From contig NC_019791.1 of the NCBI RefSeq assembly GCF_000317795.1, positions 124,001 through 188,000 of the forward strand: DNA of 64,000 nt. The letters are read 5' to 3'. Shown piece after piece: positions 45,726 to 54,900 of the stretch (positions within the stretch are counted from its first letter, which is position 1; each line of letters begins with the position of its first letter). Position numbers and translations under genes: made by a program. This stretch comes from Caldisphaera lagunensis DSM 15908. GTDB taxonomy: Archaea; Thermoproteota; Thermoprotei_A; Sulfolobales; Acidilobaceae. The notes under the pieces were generated by a model, which searched no databases, had not been told where the DNA came from, and was given only the letters and a program-made list of their open reading frames with translations.

Positions 45726-45800
45726 ATCAAAGATAATTTTAGTTTTGAATTCAAAATAGATTTTTTAATGAGGCTAATAAAAATATAACTGGGAATATAA

Positions 45801-46367
45801 TTGAGTGAGGAAAAGCTTACAACAAATGTATTAATATTAGAGCTTTCAACTATGATAGTCGCAATAGCGTTAGCTTTTAATTCGCAATCATTAAATTATT
45901 ATACAATTAGTCTTCCAGCAATTATAGATTATATTATAGTTAATGTATTAGTAATATGGTTTTGGTGGAGGTATATAAGTGATAGATTTAAGTACCCTAT
46001 AAAAACAAATAACTTTCCATTATATGATGTTCTTTTATTAATTATTATTTCTCTTTTACCAGAAATATTGAGGACTCAAGATATATTTTATTTAACTGGA
46101 ACTTTAGCAGCATTAGCATTTCTTTGGGCCCTAATGCTAAGAAGAATAATAAGAGAATACGCTAATACAATTGATCAACAATCATTAGTTTCATTAAGAC
46201 ATCAAATCAATATAAGATCTTCTATGGGTCTTTTGTTTTTAATTAGTTTTGCAGCTAGCTTTATTTCTCAAATAATAGGAAGACTTATTTTTATTCTGAT
46301 AATATTTGCAATAATATATAGTGTATTCATTGATAGATTTTCAAAGAGTAATAAAAGGTCTATATAG
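45801..46367 (+). CDS. Hypothetical membrane protein
   Basis: 188 residues with about five hydrophobic segments (ELSTMIVAIALAFN, IIDYIIVNVLVIWFWW, YDVLLLIIISLLPEIL, LTGTLAALAFLWALML, and a long C-terminal pair from GLLFLISFAASF). Charged loops lie between the segments, and a basic C-terminus (FSKSNKRSI) suggests a cytoplasmic end. I do not recognise the family. Start is a TTG at 45801 after GGGAATATAA. It lies 75 bases after the amidohydrolase and could share its transcript. Confidence 0.6.
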   Translation: MSEEKLTTNVLILELSTMIVAIALAFNSQSLNYYTISLPAIIDYIIVNVLVIWFWWRYISDRFKYPIKTNNFPLYDVLLLIIISLLPEILRTQDIFYLTGTLAALAFLWALMLRRIIREYANTIDQQSLVSLRHQINIRSSMGLLFLISFAASFISQIIGRLIFILIIFAIIYSVFIDRFSKSNKRSI

Positions 46368-46735
46368 GTTTAGATTTAAAAATAATTAATATTAGTTAAA
46401 AAGATTTATCATGTTATTTTTAATTAAACTTTTTTATTAAAAAGATAAATTATTATGGTAACTAATAGGTAAATAAATTAAAAGTAATAAAACAATTATT
46501 AAAATTTCAAATCATCTTGAATATTTGTCAGAATTGAACGTAAACAAACCCGAACTGCTTTTGCACCGATAACAATCAGCATTAATCAAATTCAATACAA
46601 AGTTTACATACTTAGATTCTTTTATTGTATAAATTAAAACTACTAGTAATATTATGCAAGAATTGATATAATAAAGAATGTAAATTTAATTCAATCTATG
46701 CCCTAAAAGTAGAAGCTGGATATTTCTTTTATCGC
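46368..46735. other. Intergenic region, nothing recognised
   Basis: 368 A/T-rich bases between the membrane protein and the convergent out-of-frame ATPase continuation. The stretch around 46541-46580 is somewhat less A/T-rich (CCCGAACTGCTTTTGCACCG), but has no structure or open frame I can support. Confidence 0.4.
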
Positions 46736-47245
46736 TTAGAAGGTGCAAGGTGTATTCTTTATATTTATCGCATATGTTACATTTGAAAATATTTTCATTT
46801 TAATCCTAAATGGTCTTAATATAAGTTTATTGTCTTTTGATGGATAATAATACCAAATATTATCATATAATTCACTTAACGGTATTTTATAATAGTCTTT
46901 TATAGTCCCATTAAATGTATACAGAGTAGTTATATTATTGTTTATTCTCCTAGCAAATGCTTCTAATTGTAATATTGGATATATTTTATCATCTGCAATT
47001 AAACTAATTAATTCATCTAATCCAATATTTAAAACAAACGCAGGCTTTTCTTTTTCTTCAATTTCTTTAACATGATCAAAGTAATCAATTAGATTATACT
47101 TGGTCGGATCTATGCCATCAATTACATAGTATTTTAATAATTCTTCAATTTTATTGTTTTTTATTCCAGTATTTGTTATGCAATGTTTTAACTGCGAATA
47201 AAATTTGTTAGCAACACAACTTCTTAACCTTATGATAGTTTTCTT
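46736..47245 (-). pseudogene. Out-of-frame continuation of the KaiC-like gene (about 170 codons without a start)
   Basis: Overlapping the end of the KaiC-like gene in the -1 frame is a long open frame from 47245 to a TAA at 46736. It has no ATG, GTG or TTG near its beginning, so it cannot be an ordinary independent gene. Its translation is clearly protein-like: CVANKFYSQLKHCITNTG, IEELLKYYVIDGIDPTKYN, LQLEAFARRINNNITTLYTF, and ending DNIWYYYP, LILRPFRIKMKIFSN. The last part resembles the C-terminal strands of RecA/KaiC-type ATPase domains. A one-base shift at AGAAGAAAACT (near 47240) would join it to the upstream ATPase to give about 465 residues. Either a frameshift mutation or programmed -1 frameshifting. 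Confidence 0.65.
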
Positions 47246-48117
47246 CTAATATTTTCTAATAAGGAAGGAGTTCCTATTAATGTACCAAGTATGATTAGTG
47301 AAGCTAATGAAAATGGGTTTATCTTTGGATGTACTATGATTAGATTTTGGCTTCCAGTATCAATATAAAAATCATTATTATCTAATACAATTTTTATTAT
47401 TTTATGTTTTGCTACTCTATTAAACTTTTTAGGATACAATAATGAAATTGCCTTATCATATTTTATTATAAATGGAATTGTAGTTAATGAAATATTTGAT
47501 CTTCTAGCTTTCCTTATTTCTGCAACTCTAACAATCTTTCCTTTTAAATTTATAGCTTTCAGTAATATTATTGTATCAACCAAAAATTCTTCTATTCCAA
47601 TACCTATTTTTTCACTTCCATATGGAATTTCTTCAATGAGAATCGAAGTAATACCTTTTGTTTTAGAAATTCTGTAGAGAAAATTATGCAAGATCTCTCT
47701 TAAATGTATGATACTATGACTTAATTGAATTAGAGATGTAATGCTATCAATAATTAATATTTTTGCATTTATTTTATCAATAATATCAATAAATTGATTT
47801 AAGAGATCTGGAATCATTTCTTTGTTTGTAAACGTTATTTCTTCTAAAAAATTAAACAACCCTTTATTCTCAAACTCATTAAAATCAAGACCTAAACTTT
47901 TCATGTTTCTAAAAAATTCATTCTTCCCTTCAATAAAACTTATATATATTGTTTTTGAATTATATTTTTTCATATTTTCATATGCTATCTTAGATGCAAA
48001 TGTAGTTTTTCCTGCACCTGGATTTCCAGCAATAAGTATAACATTTCCTTGTTCTATATTGTTTAATAAGTTATCAAGCTCTTCTATGCCAAATGTAAAA
48101 TTATTTGTTTGTGACAT
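47230..48117 (-). CDS. KaiC/RadA-like RecA-superfamily ATPase
   Basis: 295-residue P-loop ATPase of the archaeal KaiC-like group. Walker A GNPGAGKTTFASK is near residue 31, Walker B KILIIDSITSLI near 119, and a catalytic Glu is plausible in YISFIEGKNEFF near 60. The end contains a hydrophobic stretch (PFSLASLIILGTLIGTPSLL) just before the stop. Such proteins act in signalling or recombination-like regulation; the target is unknown. The ATG at 48117 has no strong ribosome-binding site, so it may be leaderless. The protein may be truncated by a frameshift, because sense sequence continues in the -1 frame for about 165 codons. Confidence 0.8.
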   Translation of the reverse strand: MSQTNNFTFGIEELDNLLNNIEQGNVILIAGNPGAGKTTFASKIAYENMKKYNSKTIYISFIEGKNEFFRNMKSLGLDFNEFENKGLFNFLEEITFTNKEMIPDLLNQFIDIIDKINAKILIIDSITSLIQLSHSIIHLREILHNFLYRISKTKGITSILIEEIPYGSEKIGIGIEEFLVDTIILLKAINLKGKIVRVAEIRKARRSNISLTTIPFIIKYDKAISLLYPKKFNRVAKHKIIKIVLDNNDFYIDTGSQNLIIVHPKINPFSLASLIILGTLIGTPSLLENIRRKLS

Positions 48118-48672
48118 TAATACCCTAATAATTTAATAATATCTCAAACTTAAATTTTTATATATTGCAAATTACTTTAATATATGAATTTTTACAGTAA
48201 TGAAATTCCTTCTATTTGAGATGAGCATAATGTTTGGGTTTTCTTTATTCATTATATATGAAATGTATTAATAAGTAATTTAAAATCAAAAATATCTAGC
48301 AGTGAAAATAAACATGTTAAGCTTTTTATTTTGGTATTTAATATGAAAATGTATTTAGGTCAGTATTATTATGTATAATATGATATTATTCAAAATAGGA
48401 TAGAATTCAAGCAAAAGAGGATAAAGATATTGTCTTAACAAAATTTGTTCATTAGCTATACTTCTATTTACTAGTTAAGTATGGAAAAGAAACGAAGTAA
48501 TTCCCCCAGTTTGCCCATACATATAACATGTGCTTATGATAATGATCTATTATGTAATTGTGAACCTTATTAAGAATCCCTTAAGACTTCTTTCATTTGA
48601 TAAATGTAAACATAAAATTATTAAAGGAATATTTTTAATTTAGGATGAAGATGAAGTTAGAAGGAGAAGAAA
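48118..48672. other. Intergenic region, nothing recognised
   Basis: 555 A/T-rich bases between divergent genes, with stops in all frames. A less A/T-rich patch (CCCCCAGTTTGCCCATAC, 48505-48522) has no structure. The end carries AGAAGGAGAAGAAA, the ribosome-binding site of the MFS gene. Confidence 0.4.
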
Positions 48673-49809
48673 ATGATAAAAAAGGAGGTTTATAAATTAT
48701 CTTTTTCAGCGTTTTTTGCAGATTTGGGCTATCAAACGGCTGTAGTTATGTTTCCTTTAATATTTGTTATAATATTAAAAGCCCCTATATGGCTTTATGG
48801 AATTGCAGAAGCATTAAATTATGGTATAGGAAGTTTAATGGGATTAATTGGAGGAATAATGGGAGATAAATTTGGCAGAAAAAAGATGGCAGTTTTAGGA
48901 AATGGCCTCATAATAATTATTTCATTGCTCGGTTTTTCTAAAAATCTGTGGGAAGCATTACTTTTATTTATGATTCCTTGGTGGTTTAGGAACTTTAGGT
49001 CACCTATAAGGAGAGCAATGTTAACAGAAGTAACTGAAGAAAGTGAAAGATCAAAGGCTTTTGGCATACTCCATAGCTTAGACTTAGGAGGAGCAGTTTT
49101 GGCCATAACATATACAACAATATTATTATTCTTTAAGTTTCCAATACAATATTTATTATTAATAACAATGGTTCCCTTAGCAATATCAACATATCTTTTA
49201 TCAATATCTAATTCAGGAAAAAAGGTGGAGAAAAGAAAAATATCTTTTAAAAGCGATAATAAAATAATAACTTTGATAGTTATATCTACAACGTTATTTG
49301 GGTTTACACAATATAGCTTTGGATTTCCAATAATAACTACAGAATTTTTCACTCATCAGGCATATTTATCAGTTATAAGCTATGGTATTTTTCTGTCAGC
49401 ATCTTCATTATTTGGTTTTTTATTAGGTAGATTAAGGATTAACAATTTCTTTGCATTGGGATTTATAGGATATTTATTAGGATCTTTTTCTTCGCTAGGG
49501 TTTGCTCAATTCTCATCTTATGGAATAATGGCCATTTATCCGTTTTCATTTCTTCTAGGAGTTTCAATAGCCTCTACAGAAACATTCGAACCTTCCATTA
49601 TTTCCCGTTTTTCTAAATCGGAAAGCATGGGAAGTAATATGGGACTATTAACCTTTGGAAGAAGTATTGGTGTATTTTTAAGTAATATGATAATGGGACT
49701 GCTTTATGAAATTAGATATAGTTATGCTTACTATTTTTCATCAATAATGTCAATAATCGCATTCATAATAGTTTTGTATATAATTTTTAAAATGAGAATA
49801 AATAAGTGA
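48673..49809 (+). CDS. MFS transporter
   Basis: 378-residue major facilitator with about twelve helices. Motif A is good: GGIMGDKFGRKKM near residue 58. The next loop reads WWFRNFRSPIRRAMLTEV, and a short central loop (SGKKVEKRKISFKSDNK) lies near 180. The late segment FEPSIISRFSKSESMGSNMGLL matches a helix 10-11 loop. Start ATG at 48673 after GGAGAAGAAA. The substrate is unknown and no partner gene is adjacent. Confidence 0.87.
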   Translation: MIKKEVYKLSFSAFFADLGYQTAVVMFPLIFVIILKAPIWLYGIAEALNYGIGSLMGLIGGIMGDKFGRKKMAVLGNGLIIIISLLGFSKNLWEALLLFMIPWWFRNFRSPIRRAMLTEVTEESERSKAFGILHSLDLGGAVLAITYTTILLFFKFPIQYLLLITMVPLAISTYLLSISNSGKKVEKRKISFKSDNKIITLIVISTTLFGFTQYSFGFPIITTEFFTHQAYLSVISYGIFLSASSLFGFLLGRLRINNFFALGFIGYLLGSFSSLGFAQFSSYGIMAIYPFSFLLGVSIASTETFEPSIISRFSKSESMGSNMGLLTFGRSIGVFLSNMIMGLLYEIRYSYAYYFSSIMSIIAFIIVLYIIFKMRINK

Positions 49810-50140
49810 AATATGCTGCCATTTCGAACTATTATCCCATAAAGATTCTACTTAAAATATATCCATCATTTTCTTATCAAAGATGATTATACCATAATTA
49901 GTTTTTAAACAAGTCTTATATTCAAAATACCATTATTTTATATTAGTCTTCTGCTAAGTGTAACCAGTTTCCTTTAGTTTTTATATCATAACTCTGAAAT
50001 TTCTTAACAATAGAGCTATATTTTATTTTTCCCATGATAAAACAGTTCTTAATCCATCTTTCCATATACAGTAAAGAAAGTATGAGCTAATTAGAATGAA
50101 TTTTTATAAAAACTGTAACCCAACTCCTACTTTAACTAGA
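49810..50140. other. Intergenic region with a possible short minus-strand gene fragment
   Basis: 330 bases upstream of the structured RNA segment. On the minus strand an ATG at 50065 opens 40 codons (MERWIKNCFIMGKIKYSS, ending NWLHLAED) to a TAA at 49943. It looks protein-like but has no ribosome-binding site and no family I know, so I treat it as a possible remnant. Nothing else seen. Confidence 0.25.
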
Positions 50141-50454
50141 TGGGGGTTAAGGGGGCGAAAGTCCCCTTCCGTGAGGAGGGGGTGGATAGCCCCCTTATAG
50201 AAGGATTTATTATAATTCATCAATTCTGGGAAAAAAATTAGGCATTGGCTGAAAGCGCTAGGTCATACCCTAGGGACTGGGGATTAAGCCTGTGGAGAGT
50301 AAACCCTCCGTAACCCCGCTTCCGCATAGGGTATAACGGAACGGTTCCGTTCAATAGAATACTGTGTGTGTAGGGGGATCGAGGTTACTCTGAGAAGCAG
50401 GAAATCCCCATCGCGAAGTGGGGATGCCCCGTCCGCAAGGGCGGGGTAGTTCAC
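50141..50454 (+). mobile_element. Orphan IS605-type right end / omega-RNA-like structured segment without tnpB
   Basis: A G+C-rich island in an A/T-rich gap, with five strong pairings: AAGGGGGC/GCCCCCTT (50149-50156 with 50189-50196) enclosing CCCCTTCC/GGAGGGG; ATACCCTA/TAGGGTAT (50265-50272 with 50327-50334); AACGGAAC/GTTCCGTT (50335-50351); ATCCCCA/TGGGGAT (50404-50410 with 50419-50425); CCCCGTCC/GGGCGGGG (50427-50434 with 50439-50446) followed by TAGTTCAC. The last two hairpins and the tail look like the right end of archaeal IS605-type elements, which is also the guide-RNA scaffold of TnpB. One frame reads SEKQEIPIAKWGCPVRKGG, like a TnpB C-terminal tail. No TnpA or TnpB is present. Assigned from pattern memory, without a search. 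Confidence 0.55.
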
Positions 50455-50563
50455 TTATATACCAATCCCTAATAAGAAATAGAGAATATAAAAAATTTTA
50501 CTTACCCCCAATAATGGGAAATTTTTATTAAGATGTAAAAATAATAAAATAAAGGGAATAAAA

Positions 50564-51493
50564 ATGATTCAGATAGATGGTTTTATGGATAGTAATGTTC
50601 ATTTTAAATGGAGTAATAAATTAAAACCAATAGCTTATGTTAATTCTGGAGATGAATTGTTAATTAAAGTCCCAGACTCCTCAACAAAACAAATAAAATA
50701 TGATTTTAAGACAGAAGACCTATCTAAATTAGATTCAAGCAAGTTTGATGGAGCAGTTGGACCAATTTACGTATATGATGCAAAACCTGGAGATGCTTTA
50801 GAAGTAGAAATCCAAGATATTAAAGTTGATAAATGGGGATGGAGTGCAATATTAAGTGATTTTGGTATTCTTAAAAAAAGGTTTAATGAAAGATTAATAA
50901 TATGGGATATCAAAGAAAATTATGCAATAGCAAAGGATTTTTTAAGGGGGATTAAAATACCAATTAGGCCATTTTTAGGTGTAATAGGATTGTCTCCAAA
51001 AGAAGACAAAGAATATGATATGATACCTCCCCAATATTTTGGAGGTAATATGGATAATAGATTAAATGGCATAGGATCAAAAATTTATTTACCCGTTAAT
51101 GTAGAAGGTGCTTTGTTATCGATATCTGATCCCCACGCATCTCAAGGAGATGGAGAAATTTGTGGTACAGCTATTGAAACGAGTGCAGAGGTTAAATTGA
51201 AGGTCAAGGTTATAAAAGATTTAAAAATTAAGAGACCCTTCACAATTAGCCCTAACAAAGATGATTTTAAAGGAGAAGTAATAGCAGCTATGGGTATTTC
51301 AAGCGATTTATATCAAGCAGCAAAAGATGCAGTTAATGATATGATCGAACTTTTGAATAGACAATATAAATTATCATATGAAGAAGGTTATGTTTTAAGC
51401 AGTGTAATAGGTAATTTAAGGATTTCTGAAATTGTTGATGAGCCAAATTTTGTAGTTTCCCTAGTTATACCAAAATATATTTTGGAGAGTTAA
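50564..51493 (+). CDS. Acetamidase/formamidase
   Basis: 309-residue FmdA/AmdA-family amidase, cutting acetamide or formamide to ammonia and the acid. Family marks: VGPIYVYDAKPGDALEVEI near residue 65, GGNMDNRLNGIGSKIYLPVNVEGALLSISD near 160-190, then HASQGDGEICGTAIETSAEV, with the Asp, His and Glu residues expected at the metal site. Start ATG at 50564 after AAAGGGAATAAAA. It lies just 14 bases before panE, so the three genes to panB may be one transcript, although the function does not obviously belong to pantothenate synthesis. Confidence 0.9.
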   Translation: MIQIDGFMDSNVHFKWSNKLKPIAYVNSGDELLIKVPDSSTKQIKYDFKTEDLSKLDSSKFDGAVGPIYVYDAKPGDALEVEIQDIKVDKWGWSAILSDFGILKKRFNERLIIWDIKENYAIAKDFLRGIKIPIRPFLGVIGLSPKEDKEYDMIPPQYFGGNMDNRLNGIGSKIYLPVNVEGALLSISDPHASQGDGEICGTAIETSAEVKLKVKVIKDLKIKRPFTISPNKDDFKGEVIAAMGISSDLYQAAKDAVNDMIELLNRQYKLSYEEGYVLSSVIGNLRISEIVDEPNFVVSLVIPKYILES

Positions 51494-51507
51494 GTAAGGG
51501 AAAGAGA

Positions 51508-52410
51508 GTGAAGATAGGAGTTATAGGTTGTGGAGCAATCGGAAGTTTTTTATCGTATATATTTAAGAAAAGTGGATATGATGTAATTGCTATAGATAAA
51601 ATTCACGGATGTAAAGAACAAAGGGTAATTGTTGAAAAATTAGGAGAAGAAAATATAAGGATTTGTGGTTATGAAGATATAAAAGAAGAACTTGATTATC
51701 TAATTTTTACAGTTAAGGCCTATGATTTAGATGAAGCAATAAGTTTATCTTTAAATAATATAAAGGCTAAGTTAGCTATATCGACTCAAAATGGTCTTTA
51801 TTCACTAGAAAAATTGGAAAAATTTTTTGATGCAGCGTCAATGATAATTTATTATGGCATAAAGAAAATTGAAAAATGCCACTCACTTTTCTCTGGAGGA
51901 AATAAAATAGTGCTTGGATGCAAGAACAAAAATTGTACAAATGAATTTAAAGATTTTAAATTAAATGAGATAAACCTGGAATTAGTTGAAAACGTGGAGC
52001 CATATAGATGGGAAAAGGTTATTATAAATTCAGCGATAAATCCTATAGCAACCCTTTATTTAAAGCACAATGGGTTTATTTTAGAAAATGAACATGCATA
52101 TGATTTGTCATTAAAAATAGCAGAAGAATCAAAGGAAATTGCTTCCCTTCTTAACATAAACTTTAAAAGAGATCCAATAAAGGAGCTTATTGATACCTTA
52201 AGGAACACCTATTATAATTATAATTCCACATTGCAAGACATATGCTTAGGAAAAGAAAAGACAGAACTTGATTACATTAATTTAGCTTTATATGAAGTTG
52301 CTAAAAAGTCAAATTATGAAGCTAAATATAATTACTTTGCATATAAATCTGTTATTGCTTTAAAAAATTTAATAAAAGCAAATAATCGGTTATGTGAACA
52401 AATTAAATAG
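51508..52410 (+). CDS. panE: 2-dehydropantoate 2-reductase
   Basis: 300-residue ketopantoate reductase: Rossmann motif IGVIGCGAIGSFLSYIFKKSG at the start, DYLIFTVKAYDLDEAI near residue 70, and the catalytic-lysine region YRWEKVIINSAINPIATLY near 170. It reduces ketopantoate to pantoate with NADPH, the second step of archaeal pantoate synthesis. Start is a GTG at 51508 with AAGGGAAAGAGA upstream; the panB start follows 8 bases after its stop. An overall short C-terminal domain is normal for the family. Confidence 0.88.
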   Translation: MKIGVIGCGAIGSFLSYIFKKSGYDVIAIDKIHGCKEQRVIVEKLGEENIRICGYEDIKEELDYLIFTVKAYDLDEAISLSLNNIKAKLAISTQNGLYSLEKLEKFFDAASMIIYYGIKKIEKCHSLFSGGNKIVLGCKNKNCTNEFKDFKLNEINLELVENVEPYRWEKVIINSAINPIATLYLKHNGFILENEHAYDLSLKIAEESKEIASLLNINFKRDPIKELIDTLRNTYYNYNSTLQDICLGKEKTELDYINLALYEVAKKSNYEAKYNYFAYKSVIALKNLIKANNRLCEQIK

Positions 52411-52418
52411 GTGAGATT

Positions 52419-53246
52419 TTGGAGAGAAAAAAATTAACCATTAGAGATATTATGAAAATGAAAAATAATAAAAAAATAGTTGCAATAACATCTTATGACT
52501 ATCCAACTGCTAAAATTGCTGATGAAGCAGGAGTTGATATAATATTAATTGGAGATTCATTAGGTATGGTTATTTTAGGTTATCCATCTACATTGCAAGT
52601 AGGTATGAGCGAAATGTTGATTCATACTAAGGCTGTATGTAATGCAAATCCTAAGGCCTTAGTAGTTTCAGATATGCCATTTATGAGCTATGAATATAGT
52701 AAAGAAAAGGCTATTTTAAATTCATCAAAGTTTTTGAGATTAGGGGCAGATGCAATTAAATTAGAAGGAGGTAGTGAATATAAGGAAGTTATAAAAAATA
52801 TTGTAAATTCTGGTATTCCTGTTATGGGCCATATTGGTTTAACTCCTCAAAAATATAAACAAATTGGAGGTTATAGGCTAATAGGAAAGAATTATCAAGA
52901 AGCTAAGGATTTACTAGATGATGCAATTCAGCTTGAGGATTCTGGAATTTTTTCATTGGTCATAGAGTATACTGCATATGAAGTAGCAAAAAGAATAACT
53001 GAAAAAATATCAATTCCAACTATTTGCATTGGAAGTGGTCCTTATTGCGATGGTCAAATAATGGTTATAAATGATATATTAGGTATGGGTGATTATTCTC
53101 CTGAATTTGCAAAAAGATACGTTGATTTAAAATCAATAATTAGAAATGCAATCTCTAATTATAAATCTGAAGTAGAGAATGGAAAGTTCCCTGAAAAATA
53201 TTGGGGAATGAAAGATGAAGATAAGAAAAAATTTGAAAATTCTTAA
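52419..53246 (+). CDS. panB: 3-methyl-2-oxobutanoate hydroxymethyltransferase
   Basis: 275-residue ketopantoate hydroxymethyltransferase with the full family layout: ITSYDYPTAKIADEAGVDIIL near residue 25, GDSLGMVILGY near 47 (metal Asp), VSDMPFMSYE near 85, IKLEGGSEY near 115, GHIGLTPQ near 138 and VIEYTAYEVAKRI near 180. It adds a one-carbon unit to 2-oxoisovalerate, the product of the ilv genes in this window, to make ketopantoate for CoA. Start is a TTG at 52419 after GGTGAGATT. It forms an operon with panE. Archaea often use these two enzymes with distinct later steps (pantoate kinase), not present here. Confidence 0.94.
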   Translation: MERKKLTIRDIMKMKNNKKIVAITSYDYPTAKIADEAGVDIILIGDSLGMVILGYPSTLQVGMSEMLIHTKAVCNANPKALVVSDMPFMSYEYSKEKAILNSSKFLRLGADAIKLEGGSEYKEVIKNIVNSGIPVMGHIGLTPQKYKQIGGYRLIGKNYQEAKDLLDDAIQLEDSGIFSLVIEYTAYEVAKRITEKISIPTICIGSGPYCDGQIMVINDILGMGDYSPEFAKRYVDLKSIIRNAISNYKSEVENGKFPEKYWGMKDEDKKKFENS

Positions 53247-53342
53247 AATATTTTATGATTAATTTTATAAAATCAAATATGTATTTCTAGTATTAAAATA
53301 TTTAAATACTACAATAGGATACATAATTGTATAGGTGAAATT

Positions 53343-54872
53343 ATGGGAGAAAATAGCAAAGGAGCTAGTCTTAGAAAGGAACTTTCATTTTTAGAAATAT
53401 TTATAGCTGGTCTTGTTGGTGCTGTTGGAACTGGTATTTTGTTTTCTCCAGCAGGCATGGCCGGTTATGCAGGCCCCTCTATTATAATTTCATGGATCCT
53501 AGGAGGGATATTTTACACCTTTGTATCAATTCCAATAATTGAACTTGAATTGGTTTGGCCTGAAGCAGGAGGTCCAGCAAGATACCCACTATATACCCAT
53601 GGTAACATTTTAAACCTTATTTCATCTTTCATGAACTTAGTATGGTATCTCTTCATACCCCCAATAGAAGCTTTAGCAACTGTCGAAGGATTAGCCTACT
53701 TTTTCCCAAATTTGCTAGTTCCAGGAACAACTATTCCAACAGTATTAGGTGCTATAGTAGGTACTCTATTACTTCTTTTATTTGTTCCCTTTAATTATTT
53801 TGGTGTTAAAGCCTTTGGAAGGACAACTTTAGGACTTGGATTAATAAAATTGATTATATATATTGTTGCGGCATTATCAATAGCTGTTGTATTCTTTTCT
53901 CCAGGTAATTTTATAAAAACACCAGGAGGATTTGCTCCGTTTGGCTTTTCAGGAATTTTTTTAGCAATACCATTGGCTATGTTCGCCTATGGTGGAATTA
54001 GAGTTATACCTGATTTTGCCGAAGAGGTTAAAGATAAAAGTTTTCTAGGAAAAGCTATACTCTTAACAGTTTTAGGACAAACAATTATTTATATTCTATT
54101 TTCAATTGTTTTTATTGGAGGATTAAATTGGAGTGCATTAGGTATAAAGTTTGGTGATTGGAGTTCTGTATCTAGTTTGCCAGGTAACCCATTTATTGAT
54201 ATATCTTCATCCCTTCATTCCAAACTATCCTTATTGTTAGTTCTAATAGTAGCAATTTTAGGTCCTTTTGTTACAGGTTATATATATCTAGGAAGTGGAA
54301 CAAGAGTAGTATTTGCTATTTCAAGATCTGGCTACATGCCTGATAAATTGAAAGAGGTTAGCGCAACTTATGCTATTCCATATTGGGCTTTAATCATTTT
54401 TGCTATTGTAGGAGCAATACTTACTTTCTTAACCGCACCAATCCATGCAATATATTCATTGCTAGAAGATGCTGTTGTAGGAGGTTATTTGGCATTTGCA
54501 ACTTTACCTGTTACGATGATGGCTGCAAGGAAGAAAAATATAACACCAAAGAATTATAGATTGCCATTGGGATGGGTATGGGCTGTTTTGGCATTTATTT
54601 CATCATCTCTTATAGCATTTTGGAGTGGGTGGCCTTCTGTACCTTACGCTATTGCAATAGGTTTAATTGCCTCTATAGTTTTCGGTTTAATATTTAAAGT
54701 CAAAGGAGAGTTTAGAAAATCTATATGGTACATTGTTTATCTAATATTTATACTAATAATGACGTATATTGGAAGTGATGGAGCTCTTAGTATTATAGGT
54801 TTTATCCCCGCAACAATTATAGTAGCTGTTGTATCTGTTTTGGTATTTTTACCATGGGGAGTATATTCTTAA
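53343..54872 (+). CDS. APC-superfamily amino-acid permease
   Basis: 509-residue permease with about twelve helices. The first helix carries the substrate-binding GLVGAVGTGILFSPAGMAGYAG near residue 22, and ELVWPEAGGPARYPLY near 70 is the second family signature. FAYGGIRVIPDFAEEVKDK near 215 matches helix 6 of the APC fold. Two later helices hold SRSGYMPDKLKEVS, a typical loop. It imports an amino acid or polyamine, probably with protons or sodium. Start ATG at 53343 with AGGTGAAATT upstream. It follows panB by 96 bases with its own promoter-like A/T-rich spacer. Confidence 0.9.
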   Translation: MGENSKGASLRKELSFLEIFIAGLVGAVGTGILFSPAGMAGYAGPSIIISWILGGIFYTFVSIPIIELELVWPEAGGPARYPLYTHGNILNLISSFMNLVWYLFIPPIEALATVEGLAYFFPNLLVPGTTIPTVLGAIVGTLLLLLFVPFNYFGVKAFGRTTLGLGLIKLIIYIVAALSIAVVFFSPGNFIKTPGGFAPFGFSGIFLAIPLAMFAYGGIRVIPDFAEEVKDKSFLGKAILLTVLGQTIIYILFSIVFIGGLNWSALGIKFGDWSSVSSLPGNPFIDISSSLHSKLSLLLVLIVAILGPFVTGYIYLGSGTRVVFAISRSGYMPDKLKEVSATYAIPYWALIIFAIVGAILTFLTAPIHAIYSLLEDAVVGGYLAFATLPVTMMAARKKNITPKNYRLPLGWVWAVLAFISSSLIAFWSGWPSVPYAIAIGLIASIVFGLIFKVKGEFRKSIWYIVYLIFILIMTYIGSDGALSIIGFIPATIIVAVVSVLVFLPWGVYS

Positions 54873-54900
54873 TTTTATTTATCTTTTTTTAATTTTTAAT
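54872..54900 (+). terminator. T-rich terminator after the permease
   Basis: AATTTTATTTATCTTTTTTTAATTTTTAA contains two strong T-runs directly after the permease stop codon, the usual archaeal termination signal. No hairpin. Assigned by composition. Confidence 0.45.

Noticed and set aside
50141-50454. RNase P RNA or SRP RNA as identity of the structured segment
   Set aside because: I saw none of the conserved cores of those RNAs (for example the SRP helix 8 GGAAG/AGCAG loops), while the two hairpins near the end and the TnpB-like frame point to an IS605-type end.
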